NCBI RefSeq assembly: GCF_023716665.1
Contig: NZ_CP071859.1
Location: 1,488,001-1,552,000, forward strand
DNA: 64,000 bases
Direction: 5' to 3'
Source of the DNA: Vibrio sp. SCSIO 43135
GTDB lineage: Bacteria > Pseudomonadota > Gammaproteobacteria > Enterobacterales > Vibrionaceae
The notes under the pieces: generated by a model
Database searches by the model: none
What the model was told of the DNA's origin: nothing
What the model saw: the letters and a program-made list of their open reading frames with translations, nothing else
Shown: one piece after another, positions 8,132 to 15,677 of the stretch
How positions within the stretch are numbered: position 1 is the stretch's first letter
Layout: each line of letters begins with the position of its first letter
Translations under genes and position numbers: made by a program

Positions 8132-9366
8132 GATAGTTCCTCTGGCTGACTGGTTGTTTTTGGCTTTTCGCTCTTTATTGGTTGGCGAGTGTTGAGTTGC
8201 TCATTAGTCCAGTGTTTTTTAATCAGTAACACAGTTAGCCATGCGGGTAGGGCGTAGCCCAACATAGGAACGAGATGACTCAACGAAGCTGCGGCGCTAG
8301 CTCCGTAACTGACTTGGCTAACTTGTACCTCGATGTAGTGGCTGATAGGCAATAATGCTCGCCAAATCTGCGCTAGGTTATTCATATCTGTCACGGGAAA
8401 AGTTATGCCCATGAAGGCGAAACTCGGAGCTGTATAAGCACCGGCAAAACTCATGGCTCGAGCAGCATCAAGTGTGATGAAAAAGAAAAAGCTTCCCATG
8501 ATCATGCAGGCGATGGTGGTGATGAGTTGAGCAAAAATGAGCGGTGCAAATGTGCCGTTCATCGGCCATTTCATCCCGTAATAGAACCAGCATAAAAAGG
8601 CGATGCCCTGCAGAACAAAGAGGGGTACATAGCCCAACAAGGTTCGGCTTACATTAACAACGTAGCGTGAACCTAGCCACTGTGTTAAACCGTAATGCCG
8701 ATAGTTAGCGCTCAAAATCATGATCGTTGAGACGACAATGACCACTTGCCACAATGCCGGAATGATCGCAGACACCAAGAACTGCGCATAGTTTGAATTT
8801 TTATTAAACAATGGTGTGATTTGAGTTCGAACCGGTAGGGCTTGCCCGATGGCACTGAGCGGTGTGGAGTTACCCTTTGCCAGATCTTTTATGGTTTCGA
8901 TTTGTGCGTTGAATGTCCCTTGTGCTTGCACAATGGCAGAGTTAATCAGCTTACCGATGAGAATGTATTGGCTGTTATAAAACACCGAAACTTGCGGTCG
9001 CTGAGCACTAAGAACCTGCTTATCAAACTGGCTTGGAATGATGATATAAGCGTAGATGTCGCCTGAAATTAAGGCATCTTTGGCCTGGCCAACGTCACTA
9101 TAGTTATTGCTGATCTTAAGCGTTGAGGTGGAATCAATATAAAAGCTAAGCTGCCGAGACATTTGACTGTGGCTTAAATCCACTACGCCCACAGGCAAGT
9201 TACGCGCTATACCTTGAGAGAAAATCATCCATATCGATAGGGCTAACACCACTGGGACCCACGTTAAACACGACAGCAACCACTTGTCATGACGTAGCAA
9301 TGGCGTTTGTGAATGTAGCCATAGCGTTTGTGCGTGGGATGTTGAACGCCGCATCAAAGAGCTCAT
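8128..9366 (-). CDS. ABC-2 family membrane permease (first of pair)
   Basis: A 412-residue partner of the permease that follows, with the same layout: N-terminal helix (about 31-50), extracytoplasmic domain, then five or six hydrophobic helices from about 195 to 385. The C-terminal tail is hydrophilic and lysine-rich. It begins 3 bp after the HlyD-like gene and ends overlapping its partner by 4 bp. The combination with HlyD-like and TolC-like genes points to an envelope-spanning export pump, comparable to the YbhG-YbhF-YbhS-YbhR systems but without the YbhF-type ATPase. Confidence 0.85.
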   Translation of the reverse strand: MSSLMRRSTSHAQTLWLHSQTPLLRHDKWLLSCLTWVPVVLALSIWMIFSQGIARNLPVGVVDLSHSQMSRQLSFYIDSTSTLKISNNYSDVGQAKDALISGDIYAYIIIPSQFDKQVLSAQRPQVSVFYNSQYILIGKLINSAIVQAQGTFNAQIETIKDLAKGNSTPLSAIGQALPVRTQITPLFNKNSNYAQFLVSAIIPALWQVVIVVSTIMILSANYRHYGLTQWLGSRYVVNVSRTLLGYVPLFVLQGIAFLCWFYYGMKWPMNGTFAPLIFAQLITTIACMIMGSFFFFITLDAARAMSFAGAYTAPSFAFMGITFPVTDMNNLAQIWRALLPISHYIEVQVSQVSYGASAAASLSHLVPMLGYALPAWLTVLLIKKHWTNEQLNTRQPIKSEKPKTTSQPEELS

Positions 9367-9369
9367 GAT

Positions 9370-10347
9370 TTACTTCACTTCTACTACTAAGCTCATCCCC
9401 ATGCGTAGTTTAACGCTTGGGTCTACTGGACGCGCTTCTACTTCAAAGGTTCTAAGATCGAATCCTTGAGAAGAGTCGGTAGAGCGCCAAGTCGCAAAAT
9501 CACCCATTACCGCAACATGGCTCACTTTAAACTCTAAGTTTCGGTCAAGTGCAGGTAAGTAGGCGTTGAACACGGCATCTTTTTCAAAGTGCTTTAACTG
9601 ATCTTCTCGAACGTTCAACATTGCCCATGAATCTTGAGTATCGATGACGGTAACCACAGGGAAACCTTGTGGTGCTAGCTCACCGCTTTGCAACAAGACT
9701 TGAGATACCTCGCCATCGAACCAGCTTTCGATTTTAGTATCGGCCGCATAGGCTTCGACTTCCGCAACAGCACCAGCGGCCATGCGTGCTTTTTCCGCCG
9801 CAGCAGTTTTTGTCTCGCTACGAGCCCCTTCTTTGGCCATTTGATACATCTGGAATGCGGCACTTTCAGTGTATTTGGCTGCCTGCCACTGCGTTTGTGC
9901 TTCGTCACGCTTTTGCTCTGCCACCACACCATCGTTGAATAGGTTATTCACACGCAAGTACGTTTTCTCCATTAGTTCAGAGGCCGCTTTTGCTTTTTGC
10001 CATTGATCTTTGGCGGCTTGTACTTGTTGGTCACGTGCTCCTTTCTCTGCTTCTTTAGCGAGTGCTCCTGCGGCTTTTTGACCAGCAATGGCTTGAGCGA
10101 GTTTGGCATCTATTTCAGGGCTATGTAGTGTGAAGACCAAATCGCCTTTGTGGATTTCATCGCCTTTGCGAACCATGACTTGGTCAATTCGTCCCGGTAC
10201 TTTGGACGAGATGCTGTATTGCTGTGATTCGATTTGGCCTTGCAGTCGAACTGGTTTTGGTTGGTAGGCTTGAAAAAAACTGAAGCCAACCCATAAAGCA
10301 ATAGCAAGCGTAGAGACGGCAATAATGGCAGGTTTAACACGGTTCAT
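9370..10347 (-). CDS. HlyD-family periplasmic adaptor (membrane fusion protein)
   Basis: A 325-residue protein with an N-terminal membrane anchor (about 7-28), a lipoyl-like hairpin half (VPGRIDQVMVRKGDEIHKGD, about 50-69), a long alpha-helical coiled coil rich in Ala, Lys and Glu (about 78-200), then the second lipoyl half and a beta-barrel domain. This is the YbhG/YhiI-type adaptor linking an inner-membrane pump to an outer-membrane channel. It lies between the TolC-like gene (45 bp upstream) and the permease pair, so it should be the adaptor of this exporter. Confidence 0.9.
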   Translation of the reverse strand: MNRVKPAIIAVSTLAIALWVGFSFFQAYQPKPVRLQGQIESQQYSISSKVPGRIDQVMVRKGDEIHKGDLVFTLHSPEIDAKLAQAIAGQKAAGALAKEAEKGARDQQVQAAKDQWQKAKAASELMEKTYLRVNNLFNDGVVAEQKRDEAQTQWQAAKYTESAAFQMYQMAKEGARSETKTAAAEKARMAAGAVAEVEAYAADTKIESWFDGEVSQVLLQSGELAPQGFPVVTVIDTQDSWAMLNVREDQLKHFEKDAVFNAYLPALDRNLEFKVSHVAVMGDFATWRSTDSSQGFDLRTFEVEARPVDPSVKLRMGMSLVVEVK

Positions 10348-10392
10348 GAGATATCCCTTAGTTTAGGTCGTTCTTTTGGTTTTATTGTTGGT

Positions 10393-11769
10393 CTAGTTGC
10401 TAATTGCAGTGGATTGATATTGGGTGAAAGTGTCCATCTCGCTAGTTAAGGCGAGAAGCTTTGTCAGTGATAATAGGTAATTGAAGCTCGCTGCGGACTG
10501 TTGGGTTTTTATACTGGCCAAATAGAGCTCGGCATCGACCACTTCCAAAGACGTTGATAGCCCTTGGGAGAAGGCTTTTTTACGCAGGGTAAGGTTTTCT
10601 TCCGCTAAATTAATGCTAGACAGCAATCCCTTTACTTCTTCCTGTGATTGTTCAGCTTCTAAATAGGTTTTCTGTACCAGCACTTGCAGGTCTTGCTTGG
10701 CTTGCTTACGCAGGTACTTCACCTGTGACACTGCGCTGTGCGCCGCCTTAACGTTTTGGCTGCGACCGCTCGATTCGATTAGCGGGATGTTAACGCCAAC
10801 GCCAACTAGCCAATCAGGCTTCATTTGGCTGGCTAGAGAATCTTCTTCATACAGGCTGTAGTCACCGTATAGGTAGACTTCAGGATAGTATTTGCCTTTT
10901 TCTGCTTTGATTAAGCTGCTTGCTTGTTTTTCTTTGGCATCGAGTAAGTCTAACCCAGGGTAAGTCAGTAAGGTTTGATCGACGAATGCACTCAGTGGAG
11001 GCAGATTGTCGTTGATGAACAAGGTACCGTTTGGTTGCACTATCTCGCCAGTATTGAGTATTTGCGTCAGTGCTGACTGGGCTATATCCAGCGATTTCTG
11101 AGCTTTTTTACGTTCTACAATAGCTTTGTCTAATGATGCCTCTGCCTGCAAGCGTTCGACACGTGCTATCTGACCTTGTTGCTCAAGCTTAACGGCACTA
11201 TCTCGGTGTTTCGTTAAGCCTTTCTCGACGGCTTGTCGAGTTGAAAGCACATCCTGAGCGAGAAGCACACTGAAGTAATACTTGCTGAGATCTTCAAATC
11301 GCGCTTGAGTTTCCATAGCAAGCTGGCTTTTTGCTTCTTCGGTTTTGCCTTCTGCAGCAGATTGAGCTGCGCTAATGCGCCCACCAGTAAAGATCGGCCA
11401 GATGGCGCGAATTGAGGAGGTAAAAACATCGCGTTCAGTAATGGTTGAAGTGACATCATTAAATAGCGGTAAGATTGCCGCGCCGATAGGGGAAACATTG
11501 CTTAACGAGTCACTAAGTTGCTCGCCAGATAATGTTACGTCTGAGTCGAGGCGCGTGTAGTTGGCACCAATACTTACCGAAGGGAGGTTGAGGTTGTCGG
11601 TAGCACTTTGCATATGCTGATAACGTTCAACGTTGGCACGTTGCGCCGCTAATGAGTTGTTGTCTTTTTGTAGGATCTCCCACGCCTGTTCAAAGCTAAT
11701 AGGAGCGGCGGCAATACTCGAACTAATGAGTAATCCGCAAGTGAGGGTGACAAGAGGGCGAAGCTTCAT
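10393..11769 (-). CDS. TolC-family outer-membrane channel of the export operon
   Basis: 458 residues from ATG 11769; an in-frame TTG at 11778 is too close to the AGGT ribosome-binding site. Residues 1-24 are a signal peptide ending IAAAPI. The protein shows the two-fold repeated outer-membrane efflux domain: long helices with heptad patterns interrupted by beta segments (VSIGANYTRL, EVYLYGDYSLY). It would form the outer-membrane duct of the pump encoded downstream. It is the first gene of the operon and sits directly behind the palindromic promoter at 11789-11827. Confidence 0.9.
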   Translation of the reverse strand: MKLRPLVTLTCGLLISSSIAAAPISFEQAWEILQKDNNSLAAQRANVERYQHMQSATDNLNLPSVSIGANYTRLDSDVTLSGEQLSDSLSNVSPIGAAILPLFNDVTSTITERDVFTSSIRAIWPIFTGGRISAAQSAAEGKTEEAKSQLAMETQARFEDLSKYYFSVLLAQDVLSTRQAVEKGLTKHRDSAVKLEQQGQIARVERLQAEASLDKAIVERKKAQKSLDIAQSALTQILNTGEIVQPNGTLFINDNLPPLSAFVDQTLLTYPGLDLLDAKEKQASSLIKAEKGKYYPEVYLYGDYSLYEEDSLASQMKPDWLVGVGVNIPLIESSGRSQNVKAAHSAVSQVKYLRKQAKQDLQVLVQKTYLEAEQSQEEVKGLLSSINLAEENLTLRKKAFSQGLSTSLEVVDAELYLASIKTQQSAASFNYLLSLTKLLALTSEMDTFTQYQSTAISN

Positions 11770-11788
11770 ATGGGTCAAACCTACAAAA

Positions 11789-11827
11789 AATAAATTAGAG
11801 TATATACTCTAATTTATTAATCATCAA
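11789..11827 (-). promoter_or_regulatory. Promoter with 30-bp perfect palindromic operator
   Basis: On the minus strand a -35 box TTGATG (complement of 11822-11827) and a -10 box TATACT (complement of 11799-11804) are separated by exactly 17 bp. The -10 box lies in a perfect 30-bp dyad spanning 11789-11818, whose half site is AATAAATTAGAGTAT. The symmetry and the overlap with the -10 suggest repression by a dimeric regulator, for example of TetR or MarR type. No regulator gene is adjacent. Confidence 0.65.
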
Positions 11828-11892
11828 TTGACGTTGTTTCCCATAAGACAAAAAGTTTAATTGAAGAAAGGTTTAATCAATGAAGCCGTTAA

Positions 11893-11920
11893 CGAAAAAA
11901 GGAGCTCGAAAGCTCCTTTA
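11893..11920 (-). terminator. Rho-independent terminator after tctA
   Basis: On the minus strand AAAGGAGCT and AGCTCCTTT pair around a 4-nt loop, followed by a run of T. It lies 26 bp beyond the tctA stop. Confidence 0.75.
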
Positions 11921-11945
11921 GATTGCCGGAATCAACACTGATTCG

Positions 11946-13472
11946 TTACTGCGATACTTTTACTGGTTGCGCTCTAAAGCGTTGGAACAGCTTAACGAAT
12001 ATCGGACTCGCCAATACCAGTACTGCTAATACGGTGAACGTCAGTGTAATAGGACGCTCCCATAAGAAGCTTAGTTCTCCATCGCTGATCATCAGTGCAC
12101 GGCGTAAGTTTTCTTCCATTAGTCCGCCAAGGATAAAACCAAGCAATAGCGGGGCAAGTGGGAAGTTAGCCAACCTCAGTGCAATGGCTGCCATTGCTAC
12201 CAACAACATAATGAAGATGTCCATAGTATTGAAGGATACTAGGTAAACACCAGTGATTGAGAAGAACAAAATCATTGGAAGAAGAACCGTCCTTGGTACT
12301 GCCAATAGTTTTGAAATGTATGGGATAAGCGGTAGGTTCAAAATCACCAGTACGATGTTACCAAAGTACATAGAGATGATGACTGACCAAAATACATCTG
12401 GGTGTTCAACGAATAGGCGAGGGCCAGGTTGAATACCGTAAGCGATCAATGCACCAAGCATGATGGCTGTTGTACCAGAGCCTGGAATACCCAACGTTAG
12501 CAGTGGAACAAATGAACCACTTGAAGCGGCGTTGTTTGCAGATTCTGGGGCAACTAGACCACGGATACTGCCTTTACCAAATTCTTTCTTCTTGTCTTTT
12601 GGCGCTAGGTTACGCTCCATACCGTAGCTTAAGAATGCTGCAATGGTTGCACCCGCACCAGGAAGTACGCCGGTAAAGAAACCTAAGATAGAAGAACGAA
12701 TCGATACTGGAGCGACGTCTTTAATCTCTTCTTTAGTTACCTTCATGCTGCCGATGTCACTCATTTTTTGCTGTTCTTCGCCGCGAGTATCTTCAGAAGG
12801 TTTTAGTACACCCATTAGAGTCTCGCCCAGAGCGAACGTTGCCATAGCAAGGAGTAGGAAACTAAAGCCATCCATTAGGTCGGTTAGGCCAAATGTGAAA
12901 CGCTCAACGCCAACACCTTTGTCGATTCCCACGGTAGACAACATCAAGCCAAGAACGGTCATCATCCAAGCTTTGATGACTTGACCTGGGCCAGCAAATG
13001 CGGCAACTGCCGATAGACCTAGTAGCATCAGTGCAAAGTAGTCTGAAGACTGGAAGCTCAACGACACGCTTGCAAGAGCCGGCGCTGCGACTAGAAGCAT
13101 GATTGCAGATAGCGTACCACCGGTGAAAGAAGAATAAGCCGCTAGCGCTAACGCTTTACCAGCTTGGCCTTTTTGTGCCATTGGGTAGCCGTCGAAAGCG
13201 GTAACAACCGTTGAAGAACAACCTGGAGCATTGATTAAGATTGATGATGTTGAACCACCAAATACTGCGCCGTAGTAAACACCAGCCATTAAGATTAAGC
13301 CAGACGATGGATCCAACCCGTAAGTGATTGGAATCATCAGTGCAATAGCAGAAATAGGGCCCAGACCTGGAAGCATCCCAATGAATGTGCCAACGAAACA
13401 CCCAACGATCACCATCATGATGTTCATTGGCATTACTGCCGTAGACAGTCCTTGTAAAATTCCATCTAACAT
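11946..13472 (-). CDS. tctA: Tripartite tricarboxylate transporter, large permease TctA
   Basis: 508 residues, strongly hydrophobic with about 12 transmembrane segments. It carries the family features GMLPGLGP near residue 35, a second related loop GVLPGAGATIAAF at about 265-277, and LGIPGSGTTAIMLGAL at about 325-340. TctA with TctB forms the membrane channel of a sodium- or proton-driven uptake system that receives substrate from periplasmic TctC. The starts of tctA and the end of tctB are 8 bp apart. The actual substrate (citrate, other tricarboxylates or another organic acid) cannot be inferred from TctA alone. Confidence 0.93.
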   Translation of the reverse strand: MLDGILQGLSTAVMPMNIMMVIVGCFVGTFIGMLPGLGPISAIALMIPITYGLDPSSGLILMAGVYYGAVFGGSTSSILINAPGCSSTVVTAFDGYPMAQKGQAGKALALAAYSSFTGGTLSAIMLLVAAPALASVSLSFQSSDYFALMLLGLSAVAAFAGPGQVIKAWMMTVLGLMLSTVGIDKGVGVERFTFGLTDLMDGFSFLLLAMATFALGETLMGVLKPSEDTRGEEQQKMSDIGSMKVTKEEIKDVAPVSIRSSILGFFTGVLPGAGATIAAFLSYGMERNLAPKDKKKEFGKGSIRGLVAPESANNAASSGSFVPLLTLGIPGSGTTAIMLGALIAYGIQPGPRLFVEHPDVFWSVIISMYFGNIVLVILNLPLIPYISKLLAVPRTVLLPMILFFSITGVYLVSFNTMDIFIMLLVAMAAIALRLANFPLAPLLLGFILGGLMEENLRRALMISDGELSFLWERPITLTFTVLAVLVLASPIFVKLFQRFRAQPVKVSQ

Positions 13473-13480
13473 AATACGTC

Positions 13481-13981
13481 CTACCAGATAGTGAAGATTA
13501 AGCCTGGCTCAAGATAGATGTCTAGGCCTTGAGTAAGTAACAGGAAGAAAGCGATAACGAATGGGAAAGATGCGCCAAACAACACTTTCTTGCGGCGTTC
13601 GCCAAGTAAATAAAACCCAGCTAATAAGAAGAAGCTAGTTGCGATAACAAAGCCAACGTAGGTGAGGCCAATGCCGTACAACGCCATCAAAGCAATGAAT
13701 GAAAGAAGAAGCTTCCAGTTAAAACCGACGACGGCACCACTTTGAGTGTCTGGTTGTCCTGTCACCAGCAATAGAATGGATAATCCAATACCTGCAAATG
13801 TGAGAAGAGTGGGCAGCGTTCTTGCTGTGAATGGTTCGTACTCGTCACCCGGGAATAACGGGATCAGTGAGGTTTGATAGCCATAACAAAGGCACACCAA
13901 AAGGAAAATCATTGCGCCGACTCGGTCGCGACAAAGAAGGTTTTCCTTGCTAAAGAATGAACTAGTTGGCAAATCCGACAT
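13481..13981 (-). CDS. tctB: Tripartite tricarboxylate transporter, small permease TctB
   Basis: 166 residues from ATG 13981. Two in-frame ATGs lie upstream at 13993 and 13999, but only 13981 has a Shine-Dalgarno (GGAG, six bases before). The protein shows four hydrophobic segments (about residues 20-37, 62-78, 92-130 and 140-160), the TctB pattern. TctB is the poorly conserved partner of TctA. It is separated from tctC by a 350-bp structured spacer, but has the same orientation. Confidence 0.88.
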   Translation of the reverse strand: MSDLPTSSFFSKENLLCRDRVGAMIFLLVCLCYGYQTSLIPLFPGDEYEPFTARTLPTLLTFAGIGLSILLLVTGQPDTQSGAVVGFNWKLLLSFIALMALYGIGLTYVGFVIATSFFLLAGFYLLGERRKKVLFGASFPFVIAFFLLLTQGLDIYLEPGLIFTIW

Positions 13982-14329
13982 ATCCAACTCCATTTGCATA
14001 GTTTGTTTAAGAGGGGAAGAAAAAGGCCGTATAAAAGAGAGTTAATGAGTAGTTGTCAGGATATTCATCAACGTGAGTTTGCAGGTTTTACCTTCTATTT
14101 CATGTTGGGGGTTATTCCTATGAAACGGTCCGGTAACGGGGCAACCTCGAAAGTAAGCTGATTGCTGCTAGTCAAATTGGCTTACATGTTTATTTTCAAC
14201 AAGCCGTGCCCAAAAAGCGTGGCTAAATAAACAAAGGAGTTTTTATGGACTCTATCTTAAACCGCAAGATAGAACTCTTTAATACGGCAAAACAGGGATG
14301 TAGGGTCGATTCCTCGACCCTACAGGGTC
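13982..14329 (-). other. Structured tctC-tctB spacer
   Basis: This gap of about 350 bp inside an otherwise compact operon holds several hairpins. The 11-bp stem TGTAGGGTCGA/TCGACCCTACA with a 4-nt loop (14299-14324) directly follows the tctC stop. TCTATCTT/AAGATAGA pairs around 14251-14272. TGTTTATTT (14187-14195) pairs with AAATAAACA (14225-14233), enclosing an imperfect inner stem. None has a long T tract on the minus strand. Such spacers commonly protect the transcript of the binding-protein gene or attenuate downstream genes. A 30-codon frame with a good ribosome-binding site lies on the plus strand at 14245-14337. Confidence 0.5.
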
Positions 14330-15301
14330 TTACTTAAGGAAACCAAGCTCACGCATTAGGTCACCCATTTGCTTCTCTTGATCTTCAAGGAAAGCGTAAA
14401 AGTCTTTATCGGCTTTGTAGTTGTCGATCCAACCGTTACGGTTACGAACAACTTCCCACTGATCGGTTTTGTACATTTTGGTTAAAGCCGCGTTCCACTC
14501 GTCGATTTTCTCTTGGCTAGCACCAGGTGCTGCGAAGAATCCACGCCAGTTTGCGAATACTGTTTCGTTACCGTATTCAGTAAGAGTAGGAATGTCTGGC
14601 GCTGCTTCTAGGCGTTTAGGAGCCGTCACTGCAAGGATTTTTACTTGGCCAGATTTAGACATCTCTAGCACTTCACCTAGGCCAGTTGAAAGCAGTTGCG
14701 TTTCACCAGAAAGCAGCGCTGCCATTGCTTTACCGCCTGCATCATAAGCGATGTAGCGTACTTTCTTCGCATCAAAGCCTTCGCCTTTAAACGCAGCGGC
14801 TACAACTAAGTGGTCCATACTGCCGCGTGCCGAGCCGCCTGCGATCTTCACTTTACGTGGGTTAGATTCGAATTCTTTAACCACATCTTCCCACGTGTTG
14901 TATGGAGAGTCTGGCGACGTAACGATGGCACCGTAGTCAGCGATAGTTGCTGCAACAGGTGTTAAGTCGCGGAAAGATTGAGGGAAAATTCCGGTAAGTG
15001 AGCGAACCACGATAGGAGTTGAGTTAACCATTAGCGTGTCTTCTTGACGCTCTGCTGTTTCAATTAGGTGAGCAATTGCTTTACCACCACCGCCACCAGA
15101 AAGGTTTTGGAAAGAAACATTTTCTACGATGTCTTCTTTAACGAGTACATCACCAGTACCACGAGCTGTCATGTCCCAGCCACCGCCAGCACCACCTGGA
15201 ATTAAGAAGTGGATTTTCTCGACGTCTGCAGCAAAAGCGCTGAAAGAAAAGGTCGCTGCAATAATCGATGCGGCTAGTGTTGGTTTCATTACCTTAAACA
15301 T
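14330..15301 (-). CDS. tctC: Tripartite tricarboxylate transporter, binding protein TctC
   Basis: 323 residues with an N-terminal signal peptide (about 1-24, ending SAFA). The mature protein has the Bug/TctC opening VEKIHFLIPGGAGGGWDMTARG, quoted here in two parts: VEKIHFLIPG then GAGGGWDMTARG. That phosphate/carboxylate-binding loop and the later GSARGSMDHL segment are typical of the family. It captures an organic acid in the periplasm and delivers it to TctAB. As first gene of the transporter operon it is divergent from the HD-GYP receptor. An inverted repeat at 15366-15391 may control it. Confidence 0.93.
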   Translation of the reverse strand: MFKVMKPTLAASIIAATFSFSAFAADVEKIHFLIPGGAGGGWDMTARGTGDVLVKEDIVENVSFQNLSGGGGGKAIAHLIETAERQEDTLMVNSTPIVVRSLTGIFPQSFRDLTPVAATIADYGAIVTSPDSPYNTWEDVVKEFESNPRKVKIAGGSARGSMDHLVVAAAFKGEGFDAKKVRYIAYDAGGKAMAALLSGETQLLSTGLGEVLEMSKSGQVKILAVTAPKRLEAAPDIPTLTEYGNETVFANWRGFFAAPGASQEKIDEWNAALTKMYKTDQWEVVRNRNGWIDNYKADKDFYAFLEDQEKQMGDLMRELGFLK

Positions 15302-15365
15302 GATTCACGTTCCTTATGTAGGCGCACCAAAGTTCGTGATGGTGCGTATTGTTATCATTTCACTG

Positions 15366-15391
15366 CATTGATGGGAAGGGACTCATCAATG
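15366..15391. promoter_or_regulatory. Inverted repeat in the tctC/HD-GYP divergent region
   Basis: CATTGATG (15366-15373) and CATCAATG (15384-15391) are perfect 8-bp arms separated by 10 bp, 65-90 bp upstream of tctC. This could be an operator for a tct regulator or a leader hairpin. The rest of the 376-bp gap (15302-15677) is AT-rich and shows no gene; the divergent promoters must lie here but I cannot place them confidently. Confidence 0.4.
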
Positions 15392-15677
15392 AAGATGTGT
15401 TTAAGGTTAAATAAGTGTTAATAAAGTGTCTCTAATGCGTAGATAAAAAGAATATTGAGCATATTGGAGGTTTTGTTCATAAAGTTCACGCTGGTATGAA
15501 ATGCTTTTATCCATTCAGGTTTTTGATATGCATCCGGTTTTCTGCTTAATTTGAGTTCTACAATAGATTCGATTTATAGGATGTTGTATTGATATATAAA
15601 TCGTTGAGTTTAATAATCATTATGAATCTCGGGATTGAGATGTCAGTCGGATTGGAAATTGCCATGGAGGCATAAGG

